NCBI GenBank assembly: GCA_963697355.1 | Contig: CAVONV010000007.1 | Span: 62,001-126,000, forward strand | Source: CAVONV01 sp963697355 | GTDB lineage: Bacteria; Acidobacteriota; Vicinamibacteria; Marinacidobacterales; DATDRI01 | Reading direction: 5' to 3' | Length of the DNA: 64,000 nucleotides | In this document: piece after piece, positions 55,275 through 63,653 of the stretch | How positions within the stretch are numbered: the stretch's first letter is position 1 | Layout: each line of letters starts with the position of its first letter | Program-made: the position numbers and the translations under genes | Notes under the pieces: generated by a model | Databases searched by the model: none | Seen by the model: only the letters and a program-made list of their open reading frames with translations | What the model was told of the DNA's origin: nothing

Positions 55275-55817
55275 TCAGTCGTTCGCCGCCGTAAGATACG
55301 CCTGGACGTCCTTTTCAACTTGCTGAATGACACGGTCCTGCCATCGCCTCAGTTCCTGCCGGCGATCAGGCCCGCGCGACGTTTTTCGGCGTTCACGGCC
55401 CTTTCTTCGGCCCAATGTCTCTTGGCCTTCGACCACAGCAAGGGCTCTCGCGAGGAGGATCGTTATGCAGGTTGCTCTGGTGATGGGAACTCCAGGATTG
55501 GCTTCTTCCAGTCGTTCGCTAACATGGTCGATGCGTGCGACCAGTGATTCGGGCAAATCCTGGATTTGGAGGTCATACTTGTCCAGAACCTCTCTATCCG
55601 TTGTTGAACTAGGCGAAGGCGGATAGCTGCCCTTTTTCTTGTCGGAGGCACTGGGACCGGCCCCTTTCATCAACTCGAGTCTGGAAGTCTTGAGATCCAG
55701 GCACATGCAGCAATAGACGATCTGCTGACCGTCTTCCTCTTCCAAACCTATCAGCTCACCATCGAAAACACGAGTGCCGCAACGGGAGCAATGAGGAGCG
55801 TTCACTGAGCTTTGCAC
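55275..55817 (-). CDS. Zinc-ribbon protein of unknown function
   Basis: 180 residues, GTG start. The N-terminus has two CxxC pairs (HCSRCGTRVFDGE and VYCCMCLD), a likely zinc ribbon. A lysine/serine linker follows, then a helical segment (LPESLVARIDHVSERLEEAN) and a strongly basic region (GRRKGRERRKTSRGPDRRQE). The helical part (VPITRATCITILLARAL) looks like a ribbon-helix-helix-type DNA-binding segment, which is a guess. Isolated gene. Confidence 0.65.
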   Translation of the reverse strand: MQSSVNAPHCSRCGTRVFDGELIGLEEEDGQQIVYCCMCLDLKTSRLELMKGAGPSASDKKKGSYPPSPSSTTDREVLDKYDLQIQDLPESLVARIDHVSERLEEANPGVPITRATCITILLARALAVVEGQETLGRRKGRERRKTSRGPDRRQELRRWQDRVIQQVEKDVQAYLTAAND

Positions 55818-56097
55818 ATGACTATCCTACCACTTCCTGCTAGACGAAGTTTAGCTGCTTTGGCCGCCCAGAGTCGAACAAAAAAGCGCGGCAGGGCGGG
55901 GTCACATCCCCCCAGTATGGTCGTCTAGCCACAAATAGATCCCGTCTCCCTAAGAACGAGATTTGCCGTTGCCGGTTGAGTTCCTGGATTGTCAAACGTG
56001 GAAGCATATTCTAGAGAAGGAAAAAAGGCAATATTCATCATGCCGGATATCAATGTCGATGAAGGATGCAAAGGACTTTGAATGGCGGGCTATGAGA

Positions 56098-56793
56098 TCA
56101 TTCTTTCACGAGGATGTAGACGACATCCATCTGCAACAAGTCCTCCAGGGTCTGGATCAAGCGGAATCCGGCCTGGCGGGCGTAGGCTTCCATCCTTTCC
56201 CTCGTGAGAACGTTCACGTGAACGTCGGTTTCTCCGCTGGCGGTTACCTCCCGAAGCTCTTGCTCGATCTCCTCCGCAACGGGCTCGACCATCACGACCT
56301 TCGCACCAGGTTTCAGACTGGCGCCGAAGCTTCTCAGCAGAGGAACGGGATGTTCCACCATGTGGTAGACCCAGACCATAAATATCATATCCAGGCTGGC
56401 TTCGGGGAAGTTGGGGTTCTCGACGTCACCGAGGACGATTTCGACGTTGGCGATCTCGTCCCGCTCACAGCGGTAGCGCAGGAAGTCAAGGGCCTCACGG
56501 TCGATGTCGTTCGCGTAGACCTTCCCCGTATCTCCCACCCTGCGGGCCAGATGCATCGTATAGCGGCCCCGGCCGGCGCCTACCTCGCCCACGACCATTC
56601 CGGCGGTCAAGCCGATGGCGTCCATGACCTTGTCGGGGGGCTGCCGATCGTTGTTGCGCTTCTCGAAGGCCTCGATCCGCTCCAGCAACGCCTGATATTC
56701 CTCTGATCGACTCGAGGACTGCGCGGCGAGACCGCTGCAGATTTGGAACAAGACACATGCCGCCAGGAACCACCGGAAGGATTGGAACGTCAT
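56098..56793 (-). CDS. Class I SAM-dependent methyltransferase-fold protein with signal peptide
   Basis: About 231 residues from the ATG at 56793 (GGAGG before it). The first ~25 residues are a signal peptide (FLAACVLFQICSGLAAQ). The rest is a Rossmann methyltransferase: GMVVGEVGAGRGRYTMHLA (motif I), VYANDIDREAL, VEIVLGDVENPNFPEASLDM, and LKPGAKVVMVEP. A methyltransferase outside the cytoplasm is odd because SAM is not expected there; either it has another role or the signal is a membrane anchor facing inward. Confidence 0.85.
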   Translation of the reverse strand: MTFQSFRWFLAACVLFQICSGLAAQSSSRSEEYQALLERIEAFEKRNNDRQPPDKVMDAIGLTAGMVVGEVGAGRGRYTMHLARRVGDTGKVYANDIDREALDFLRYRCERDEIANVEIVLGDVENPNFPEASLDMIFMVWVYHMVEHPVPLLRSFGASLKPGAKVVMVEPVAEEIEQELREVTASGETDVHVNVLTRERMEAYARQAGFRLIQTLEDLLQMDVVYILVKE

Positions 56794-57194
56794 AGCGCCT
56801 CCATATATCAATCGGTTTACGAAATCATACGGTTTTCGCTGGGAATCCGTTCCATGAAAGACGAGGTCAACTTTCCGGCGACACTCCTGACATCGTTACA
56901 ATGCCCATAGAATCACAGGACGTGTCGGGAACACGCTTTTTGCTCACGCTCGCTGACAGCGATGAGCCACCCTCAATCGAGCTGAGGGACAGCCGAATAC
57001 TCCTGCGGGTGCGACCACGAACAGATCAGGACAAAAGGCAGGGTCTTGTGCTGAGAGCCGCTATGGGACACTGCGAGCGCAGCCTCTCCGGCTGTGTAGC
57101 CAAACGGCCAGCCAAGCCCGATGGAGTGGGTCGGGACCTGGAAACAGGCGCCAAAGAAATCAGTTATTTAGGGACGTCGGCTTTGCTCCACTAC

Positions 57195-57353
57195 GATCCC
57201 AAGATGCCAAGGCATTACTTCATGCACAAACGAAGGCTTCTGGGCGATCTGGCTCGGCTTGATTACGAGACCATCCATGAATTAATGATCGAAGTGACCG
57301 GCCACACTCGAGCTCGTCTCGGGGTCGTTGCCGCCCCGCAGACATTTGGCAAC
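57195..57353 (+). pseudogene. IS91-like transposase fragment
   Basis: In one frame the segment reads PKMPRHYFMHKRRLLGDLAR, then YETIHELMIEV and GVVAAPQTFGN, resembling the stretch before the HPHxH region of IS91/Y2 transposases (PKMLRPYF..RRLLG...PG.VA..QTFG). The catalytic part is gone and the flanks do not continue the match. It is a relic of an insertion next to the TPR gene; identification rests on pattern memory only. Confidence 0.45.
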
Positions 57354-57413
57354 GAGCCCGTGTGCCCATCCGCAAATCGCGCACGAAGTGGCCGACCTTG
57401 CGGACTCGGCAGC

Positions 57414-58130
57414 CTACTGCTGCGGCTGCGGCTCCTGTTTCTCCTGTTCCTCTCTTGCCGCGATGTTGTCCAGCATGGCCTGAACGTCAGCGGCAAATGG
57501 CCCACTTGGTTTCAACTCGATGTATTTCGTGAGATGCTCCTTTGCAGGTTCCCAGCGCTCCGCGTTGAAGTCGATGAGACCCGCGTAGTAGTGAGCTTGG
57601 TCGAGGTTTGGCTGCAACTGTAGGACTTTAGCAAACGTTTGGCCGGCGGTCGCCTCGTCTCCGGTCTGCAATTGAGCAATCCCCAGAAAGAACAGTACTT
57701 CCGTATCTTTGGAATTGGCGGCCGCCGCTTTGCTTAGGAAAGGAATCGCTTCGCTGTGCTTTTTCGCTCGGGCGTAGCCGGTACCCGCCTCACGGGTAGC
57801 CGCGGTGACCATTGCAGCAGCGCTATCATCTTTCGGCGCTTTATCCAGAAATTTCGCAAAACTGACCGCCGATTTTCCGGGATTCGATGTGTTCTTGTAG
57901 GCCCAGCCCAAGTAGTAGTAGCTTGCGAACAGATCCTCGTTCTGGCTCACCGCTGCTTCAAAAGCAGAGATCGCCCCACCCCAGTCCTTATTCTTGAATG
58001 CCTGTTCACCCTGTTTGTATTCCTCGCCGCCAGCCACTGGTTTCGGTTTCGGTATGGTCCATATCTCGTTTTGGGCTTCTGCAATACCTGCGAATAGCAC
58101 GAGGAGTGCCACAAGCACGGAGCGTTTCAT
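57414..58130 (-). CDS. Exported TPR-repeat protein
   Basis: 238 residues with signal peptide MKRSVLVALLVLFAGIAEAQ and five or so TPR-like repeats (GEQAFKNKDWGGAISAFEAA, ASYYYLGWAYKNTSNPGKSA, EVLFFLGIAQLQTGDEATAG, AHYYAGLIDFNAERWEPAKE). The C-terminus is Gln/Glu rich. Probably a periplasmic scaffold; partner unknown. It is a second TPR protein besides that at 17981. Confidence 0.85.
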   Translation of the reverse strand: MKRSVLVALLVLFAGIAEAQNEIWTIPKPKPVAGGEEYKQGEQAFKNKDWGGAISAFEAAVSQNEDLFASYYYLGWAYKNTSNPGKSAVSFAKFLDKAPKDDSAAAMVTAATREAGTGYARAKKHSEAIPFLSKAAAANSKDTEVLFFLGIAQLQTGDEATAGQTFAKVLQLQPNLDQAHYYAGLIDFNAERWEPAKEHLTKYIELKPSGPFAADVQAMLDNIAAREEQEKQEPQPQQ

Positions 58131-58293
58131 TTCTCGTCCTCCTTTTGGCCTGACAAGACCTCGTCAGGCAAAAACCATTGAAAGTACTCTATATCATAGA
58201 GTCCTAGAACCGAAAAATCTGAGTGAGGTTCCAAGAATTCCGTGGACAATCGCCCGCTATCGATCATCTAGGGATGCCGCAAACTCTCTTGAA

Positions 58294-58370
58294 TGGCGGG
58301 GCCGACGAGACTCGAACTCGCGACCTCCGGCGTGACAGGCCGGCGTTCTAGCCAACTGAACTACGACCCC
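58294..58370 (-). tRNA. tRNA-Asp (anticodon GTC)
   Basis: 77 nt, with the CCA end encoded. The acceptor stem GGGGTCG pairs with CGGCCCC (one G-T pair), discriminator G. The D-loop has AGTTCAGTTGGCTAGAAC, the anticodon loop CTGTCAC gives GTC (58336-58334), and the T-loop is TTCGAGT with stem GCGAG/CTCGT. All arms fold normally. Confidence 0.97.
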
Positions 58371-58658
58371 GCTAGGGTTCTTCATGACCTCAAGGACAGC
58401 GAGGAGGCCAATAGGCGAACGGAAAGTATATCTTGGGGTTGCGAAGCTGTCAATTCAACATTGGAACGCGTTCCGCATCTCCATTCGTTGCCCCGCCTTC
58501 CACTTGTCCGCCGACTTTCTCCTACCGTTTGGTGGGTTTTGTCTACGAACCGGCGGCGCGCCTCCTCCTGGAGCCCCAAAACCACGTCAAAGAGGCCCTT
58601 TTGCTTGATGCCCCCCTAGAATTTGTGATATTTTCAAGTGTTTACGGATTGGCAAGCT

Positions 58659-58937
58659 ATGAGATTGACCAAGAATCAAATTGAGTTTATTGCTCACAAG
58701 CTCATGAAGGACCTTATAGAACGGGGCTTCATCGAGGCGGACGATCCTACGAAGCTGAGAGAAGAGTTCGTTTACCTCATTACCGATGAGCTCCACGTTG
58801 AAGACAAACTGAATGACGAAGTCCGCGAAATCTTGACGCAGCACGCGGAGGAAATGCGGCGTACCAACGTCGAATACCGCGAGATGTTCAAGATGATCAA
58901 AAAGAAACTCGCTCGGGAGCGAAAGATCATTCTATAA
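58659..58937 (+). CDS. DUF507 family protein (first of a tandem pair)
   Basis: 92 residues from the ATG at 58659: MRLTKNQIEFIAHKLMKDLI then FVYLITDELHVEDKLNDEVREIL. The pattern MRL....I..IA..L...L... with a conserved acidic C-terminal helix is that of DUF507. Function unknown. The second copy begins 13 bases after its stop. Confidence 0.88.
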   Translation: MRLTKNQIEFIAHKLMKDLIERGFIEADDPTKLREEFVYLITDELHVEDKLNDEVREILTQHAEEMRRTNVEYREMFKMIKKKLARERKIIL

Positions 58938-58950
58938 CTCGGAATCAGCT

Positions 58951-59235
58951 ATGCGCCTTTCTCACGCCAAAGTCAACCATGTCGCGAATCTCCTGATCGA
59001 GTATCTCAGGACCAATTCCAGCGTCGAGTTCTTCATGGACGACAGCGATATCCGAATGGAGATCGTGCGCATCATTAACGAGGAATTGAAGGATGACGAG
59101 GTCATCGACGTTGAAGTGCGTCAGAAAATAGAGAGTCAAAAACGCGATATCCCCGAGGGAAGCGAGGAGTGGGATATTCTCTACCGAAAGTACTACGACG
59201 AAGAAATGGCCCGCAGACAAAAGGCTATTTCTTAG
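58951..59235 (+). CDS. DUF507 family protein (second of a tandem pair)
   Basis: 94 residues, clearly paralogous to the gene before it: MRLSHAKVNHVANLLIEYLR, DSDIRMEIVRIINEELKDDE, then RDIPEGSEEWDILYRKYYDE, the typical DUF507 C-terminal. The last four bases overlap the convergent methyltransferase gene. The pair is probably translated from one message. Confidence 0.88.
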   Translation: MRLSHAKVNHVANLLIEYLRTNSSVEFFMDDSDIRMEIVRIINEELKDDEVIDVEVRQKIESQKRDIPEGSEEWDILYRKYYDEEMARRQKAIS

Positions 59236-59786
59236 CTCATCGCCAACATTTTCACGCCCAAGATCAGAGCCGCTCCGAACCATCCCAGCACAGCCCGGTG
59301 CTCACGGTTTACTTTCACCCTCGTCCAGTCGAAGTCTCTTTCATGCAGCCATTCCCGGCGCGGCCCAATCCCGGGCAGACACAAGGGAACGGCCTTGGCA
59401 TATTCGGAATAAACCTGCGGATGGAGCTCGGCCAGCTTCCTCGCCTCGGTCCGAATCACCGGCAAGATGACCCCAAGCAGTAATCCTGCGAACAGAACAA
59501 GGAGCACCCAACTCCTGGCGGCCACGCAAAATCCCACCCCCATAATTGCGCTGCCCAAATACAGTGGATTGCGTGTCCAGGCGTAGGGACCACTTCGGGT
59601 AACTCCTGTCCCTTTGACCAAGTGTCCTGCGGACCAAATACGAAGCGCCTCTCCAACGGCCGCTATCCCCAGTCCGATGGCATAACTCACCGGAATGGGT
59701 CTAGCGAGGATCAGCGCGAGAAGCCCCAGCGCCCAGCTCAAAGGAACCCGCCACCGGACCAATCCTGATGCGATCTCGGCACTCAT
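59232..59786 (-). CDS. Isoprenylcysteine carboxyl methyltransferase family membrane protein
   Basis: 184 residues with four or five membrane helices. The ICMT/PEMT signature GPYAWTRNPLYLGSAIMGVG (R-x-P-x-Y-G/x) is present, followed by VIRTEARKLAELHPQVYSEY (the E-x-x-L...Y..Y pattern). Such bacterial proteins methylate unknown small or lipid substrates with SAM; the real substrate is not known. Confidence 0.88.
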   Translation of the reverse strand: MSAEIASGLVRWRVPLSWALGLLALILARPIPVSYAIGLGIAAVGEALRIWSAGHLVKGTGVTRSGPYAWTRNPLYLGSAIMGVGFCVAARSWVLLVLFAGLLLGVILPVIRTEARKLAELHPQVYSEYAKAVPLCLPGIGPRREWLHERDFDWTRVKVNREHRAVLGWFGAALILGVKMLAMS

Positions 59787-59879
59787 CTAGCGAACTTTCT
59801 CCCTCAAATCGGACGTGGAAGTCTATCACTAATAAACGGCCAACTAGCGAGAGAACTTTCGCAAGCACCTGTATCCTTA

Positions 59880-59990
59880 TGAATCCAATAGGCTTTACTG
59901 TAATATATTAGTGTTAATGACTAATAAACTATTTTATTTTAGTCTATACGAATAAATATAGTTGACAAATAGAGGCTAATATACTATATT
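59880..59990 (+). promoter_or_regulatory. AT-rich promoter region of the second hsp20
   Basis: A sharp AT-rich island. TTGACA at 59962-59967, 17-base spacer, TATATT at 59985-59990 form a good sigma-70 promoter. Upstream, TTAGT (7 bases) ACTAA and repeats of TAATA/CTAATA words could be an operator. There is no CIRCE site, so this gene is not obviously under HrcA. Confidence 0.7.
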
Positions 59991-60012
59991 TACATCGAAG
60001 GCTAGAGAGATT

Positions 60013-60029
60013 AAGGGCCACAAGGGCCC
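60013..60029 (+). other. Short hairpin in the hsp20 leader
   Basis: GGGCC and GGCCC pair around ACAAG, about 25 bases before the start codon of the second hsp20 and upstream of AGGAGG. It could influence translation, as leaders of small heat-shock genes often do, but this is only a possibility. Confidence 0.35.
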
Positions 60030-60054
60030 ATATATTTAGCAGGAGGATAAAACC

Positions 60055-60495
60055 ATGAAGTTAGTAAGATGGGAACCTTTCGGTAGAGATTTCGCGAGAA
60101 TGGCAAACCGGCTCAACCGAGCTTTTGATCCTCGTTTCGAGGACACGGACCGAGAGTCTTTGGGCATTTGGAACCCTCCCGTGGACATTTTCGAGGAAAA
60201 GGACGAACTGGTACTGAAAGCCGAACTACCAGGGATGAAGAAAGAGGATATCGAAGTTCGAATCGAGAACAACGTGCTGACCCTGCAAGGGGAGCGAAAG
60301 CGAGAGAGCGAGACCAAGGAAGACGGTTACTACCGGAGTGAAAGAGCCTACGGCACTTTCAGCCGTTCGTTCTCGCTACCCACATCGTTGGACACGAGCA
60401 AGATCGGTGCTGAGTACAAGGACGGCATCCTCACCGTCAGTCTTCCCAAAGCCGAGGAAGCCAAGCCGAAACAGATCGATGTCAAGGTTGCCTAA
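60055..60495 (+). CDS. Hsp20/alpha-crystallin small heat-shock protein (second copy)
   Basis: 146 residues with the alpha-crystallin domain: WNPPVDIFEEKDELVLKAEL, PGMKKEDIEVRIENNVLTLQ, GERKRESETKEDGYYRSERA, and SAEYKDGILTVSLPKAEEAK-like end (AEYKDGILTVSLPKAEEAKP). GCAGGAGG lies 7 bases before the ATG. It differs in promoter from the CIRCE-linked copy at 41822, so the two are likely controlled separately. Confidence 0.95.
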   Translation: MKLVRWEPFGRDFARMANRLNRAFDPRFEDTDRESLGIWNPPVDIFEEKDELVLKAELPGMKKEDIEVRIENNVLTLQGERKRESETKEDGYYRSERAYGTFSRSFSLPTSLDTSKIGAEYKDGILTVSLPKAEEAKPKQIDVKVA

Positions 60496-60512
60496 ACCAA
60501 AGAGGGAACCAC

Positions 60513-61592
60513 TCAACTGATCGCATCATCCGCCACCGGCGGTGCCGGTGGCTTTTTTTTTGCGGTGGAGAGCCGCCGCTTTACCGCCGCCAGAACTTCC
60601 GCAACTTCGATGCCTGTTAGACAAATCGTTCCAAGTCCCGGACAACGGCGCTTGTAACAAGGGCTACAAGAGACTTCCTTCCAAACCACTTCGTCCTCTG
60701 GATCAAAGGGACCGTTTTGCGCCGGATCGCTTGGGCCAAAAACACCAACCACGGGAACACCAAGAGCGCCGGCGAGGTGAAACGGTCCCGTGTCGCCACC
60801 GACAAAGAGCTTCGACAGCGTCAGGAAAGGGATTGTCTCTCTCAAGCTGGTTTGAGGTGCCAGTTGCGCAGCACCATCTGAGCTTTCCACCACCGTCCGA
60901 GCAACACCCTCCTCACCCGGCCCCCAAATAACGAGGCTTCTGAGTCCCCAATGACTCTGGATTTGATGTGCCAGTTCCCCGTAGAGCTCCGGGCTCCACT
61001 TCTTGGTCACCCATCCCGCACCGGGATTGATGACGACATAGTCGACTAGGCCCATAGAATCCAGAGCGGCCTCGCTCCGAGCAATCGTCTCTTCGGAAAC
61101 ACTCATGGGAAACTCTCGTTCCCCTGTCTCGATACCTAGGGCTTTCAACAACGAGAGATTCTTGTCAATGATATGGCGACGTCCTTCAGGAATCCTAACC
61201 TGCTCGTTGATGAATATCCCGGCAAGAGTTTCCCTGAGAACTTTCAGCTCAAAACCAACTTTTCGTGGAGACCTTGCCAGCCAAGCACATACAGATGATT
61301 TGATGAGTCCCTGAAAATCGAAGACCACATCATAGCGGCGTCGCCGCAGGCAGTGAATGCTGCTGCCGATCGCTTTCCAGGTACCCGGCAAGAACCATCG
61401 CCTTCGCCAAGAAAGGGTATCTACTTCCAAAAGGTCATCGATCATCGGGTTGTCGAGCAAGATGTCTTTAGAGCGCCTCTCTACAATCCAATCGATGCGG
61501 GCGTCGGGAAACCTTTTCCGGAGAGCCGCCAAAGCAGGAAGTGTGTGAATGATGTCCCCGATGGAACCGAGTTTGACAACGAGGATGTTCAC
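60513..61592 (-). CDS. waaC: LPS heptosyltransferase I (glycosyltransferase family 9)
   Basis: Adds the first heptose to the Kdo of lipid A on the inner face of the inner membrane. 359 residues. ILVVKLGSIGDIIHTLPALA at the N-terminus, FDFQGLIKSS, VVINPGAGWVTKKWSPELYG, FVGGDTGPFHLAGALGVPVV and FGPSDPAQNGP are standard GT9 motifs. Four residues (ATGA) overlap with the previous gene. The Pro/Lys C-terminal tail is encoded over a terminator of the convergent gene. Confidence 0.92.
   Translation of the reverse strand: MNILVVKLGSIGDIIHTLPALAALRKRFPDARIDWIVERRSKDILLDNPMIDDLLEVDTLSWRRRWFLPGTWKAIGSSIHCLRRRRYDVVFDFQGLIKSSVCAWLARSPRKVGFELKVLRETLAGIFINEQVRIPEGRRHIIDKNLSLLKALGIETGEREFPMSVSEETIARSEAALDSMGLVDYVVINPGAGWVTKKWSPELYGELAHQIQSHWGLRSLVIWGPGEEGVARTVVESSDGAAQLAPQTSLRETIPFLTLSKLFVGGDTGPFHLAGALGVPVVGVFGPSDPAQNGPFDPEDEVVWKEVSCSPCYKRRCPGLGTICLTGIEVAEVLAAVKRRLSTAKKKPPAPPVADDAIS
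60532..60561 (+). terminator. Intrinsic terminator after hsp20, inside the end of waaC
   Basis: GCCACCGGC (60532-60540), loop GGT, GCCGGTGGC (60544-60552), then nine T. The hairpin lies within the last codons of the convergent heptosyltransferase gene, so the Lys-Lys-Lys-Pro-Pro tail of that protein is encoded by the terminator. Confidence 0.93.
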
Positions 61593-62071
61593 TTGCTCGA
61601 GAACCGTTCCAAGACCAGACCAATGAGATCCCGAGTGGAATGGTCTTTGGGATCGCCGACGATTCGCGTAACTCCACCGGCCCGTTCGGTCACGTCACGC
61701 TCCGGAACCGTCTCCGCGGTATAGTCCGTGCCCTTACAATGGACATCCGGTCTCAGAGTCGTGATGACGTCGGCGACCGTCTCCTCGTCGAAAACCACAA
61801 CCAGGTCCACAGGTTCCAAGGCAGCCACCAGTTCGGCTCGGTCGGACTCGTCCAATAGAGGTCGGCCCTCACCTTTGAGGGATGCCACTGAGCGGTCTCC
61901 ATTGATGGCAACAACGAGGAAATCTCCCTCACCTTTGGCGCCCTCGAGGTAGCGGACGTGTCCTACGTGGATCAGATCAAAACACCCATTGGCAAGAACG
62001 ACCCGATTTCCTCTGGCGCGGACTCCTTCAACGATGCCCCGCGCGGTGTCGAGATCGACTTGTTGTCCCAA
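61589..62071 (-). CDS. hldC: D-glycero-beta-D-manno-heptose 1-phosphate adenylyltransferase
   Basis: Makes ADP-heptose from heptose 1-phosphate and ATP. 160 residues; nucleotidyltransferase motif VLANGCFDLIHVGHVRYL (HxGH) and GDRSVASLKGEGRP. In E. coli this is the C-terminal half of HldE; here it is a separate gene next to hldA. It overlaps waaC by four bases and starts one base after hldA ends. Confidence 0.94.
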   Translation of the reverse strand: MGQQVDLDTARGIVEGVRARGNRVVLANGCFDLIHVGHVRYLEGAKGEGDFLVVAINGDRSVASLKGEGRPLLDESDRAELVAALEPVDLVVVFDEETVADVITTLRPDVHCKGTDYTAETVPERDVTERAGGVTRIVGDPKDHSTRDLIGLVLERFSSK

Positions 62072-62072
62072 T

Positions 62073-63092
62073 TCAATCCTTGAGATCGGAGGAAACGGCG
62101 TTGGCTAGCTCCTCGCGAGAGACTGTCGCCGTACCCCGCTTCATGACCACGACCCCACCCGCATAGTTAGCCAGAAGAGCCGCTTCATAGTAGGTCGCTC
62201 CGGCGCCCATCGCCAAGCTGAAAGTACTGATGACCGTGTCACCCGCTCCAGTCACATCGGCGACCTCATCAGTTCCAAAGACGGGGAGGTGTTCTGTGGG
62301 CCGTCGCCGTTCGAACAAGGCCATTCCCTTACTGCCGCGGGTGATGAGGACCGACGGGCTCCGCAACCGACGGAGCAACTGACGCCCGGACCGTTCCAAA
62401 ACATCCTCGTCATTGCCAATGGAAACGCCCAACGCCGTTTCAACCTCAGGCTCGTTCGGGGTAGCAGAGGCAAATCCGGAGTAGGACAGAATGTCGAAGC
62501 GTGAGTCCAGAATGGCAAGCTTGCGCATGGCAGCTGCACGGCGAGATAGAGATTGGCCGAACTCGGGAGTGACGAGGCCGTAGCCGTAGTCCGATACCAT
62601 GACGACATCAGATTTTGGCAGCAGTTCCGCCAAGCTTTGGCTGAGGTAGTTTCGGACGGCTCGATCCGCGTTCACATGCGTTGCACGGTCGATCCGAACG
62701 ACTTGCTGTTTGGAGGAATGTACTCCGCCCGCCAGGATTCTCGTCTTAGTGGGGGTTCGGTATTCTGGATGGCGTTCAATCGTAGAGGTTTTGACACCTG
62801 CCTCGCGAAGGAGCTTCAAGAGCTCTCGTCCCTCATTGTCCTTTCCTACCAGGCCAACGGTTAGAGGTCTTCCTCCCAGTGCGGTGATATTGTTGATGGC
62901 ATTGGCTCCCCCCCCAGGAATTTTCCGTGTCCTGTCATACTTGAGGATGAGAACGGGTGCCTCTCGGCTCACATCGCTGATCTCCCCATAAATGTACTCG
63001 TCGACAACGAGATCAACGAAAGCAAGCACGCGTACCTTCTCGAACCGGTCTACGAGCTCGAGGAGTCTCGATCGCGAGGGCATTGCCTTCAC
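62073..63092 (-). CDS. hldA: D-glycero-beta-D-manno-heptose-7-phosphate kinase
   Basis: PfkB-type kinase giving heptose 1,7-bisphosphate. 339 residues; IPGGGANAINNITALGG, VVMVSDYGYG, PNEPE and the ATP/Mg site DEVADVTGAGDTVISTFSLA. Separate from hldC, unlike in E. coli. It overlaps the upstream gmhB by four bases. Confidence 0.94.
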   Translation of the reverse strand: MKAMPSRSRLLELVDRFEKVRVLAFVDLVVDEYIYGEISDVSREAPVLILKYDRTRKIPGGGANAINNITALGGRPLTVGLVGKDNEGRELLKLLREAGVKTSTIERHPEYRTPTKTRILAGGVHSSKQQVVRIDRATHVNADRAVRNYLSQSLAELLPKSDVVMVSDYGYGLVTPEFGQSLSRRAAAMRKLAILDSRFDILSYSGFASATPNEPEVETALGVSIGNDEDVLERSGRQLLRRLRSPSVLITRGSKGMALFERRRPTEHLPVFGTDEVADVTGAGDTVISTFSLAMGAGATYYEAALLANYAGGVVVMKRGTATVSREELANAVSSDLKD

Positions 63093-63653
63093 TTGGATGC
63101 CTCCCAGACAATTTCTACAACAGCAGAATACAAATTGGGCGCTACGATGTCGGGCTGTCGGCTCCAGCGGTCCCTATGGTGCTCGTAGTTCCCACGGCCG
63201 TAGCCCGTCAGGACCAGCGCAGCTCGGCCGCCAGTGTTCCAGGCCATCTCTAGATCGGAGTAGGAGTCTCCAACCACCCAGGAGCGGCTCATGTCGATTT
63301 CAAAATCCTGCTGAGCCTCTTCGAGCATACCCGGTTTCGGTTTGCGACATTCGCAGTCTCCTGACGTGGCGTGAGGGCAGTAGTAGATCCCATCCAGACG
63401 AGCATCGGCCCCTTCCAGCATTTCCGTCATTCGGGAGTGCACGGTCCGAACGAGCTCTTCTGAATAGAATCCCACGCGCGACCCCGGATTGGTTGGTCAC
63501 CACGACCGCCAGGAACCCGGATCCATTGATCAAACGAATGGCCTCGTGAGACCAGGGATAAAGCTCGAATGCGTCGAGGTCATTCAGGTAGCCGACGAGC
63601 TCGTTGAGCGTCCCGTCACGATCGACAAAGATGGCCGGCTTGCCGCTCATCAT
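63089..63653 (-). pseudogene. gmhB: Heptose 1,7-bisphosphate 7-phosphatase, one-base frameshift
   Basis: HAD phosphatase of the ADP-heptose pathway. Frame 1 (from 63653) reads AIFVDRDGTLNELVGYL and VVTNQSGVARG; then one extra G in a GGG run near 63472 shifts the frame, and family sequence continues as FYSEELVRTVHSRM, YYCPHATSGDCECRKPKPGM (Cys ligands of the zinc loop), VVGDSYSDLEMAWN. A single homopolymer error would explain it. It is the only ADP-heptose step broken here, so a real loss would be surprising. Confidence 0.85.

Noticed and set aside
55963..56706. 247-codon plus-strand frame
   Set aside because: Antisense to the methyltransferase-fold gene; no motifs and no good start signal.
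59962..59990. CIRCE or HrcA control of the second hsp20
   Set aside because: No TTAGCACTC-N9-GAGTGCTAA-like sequence is present near this promoter.
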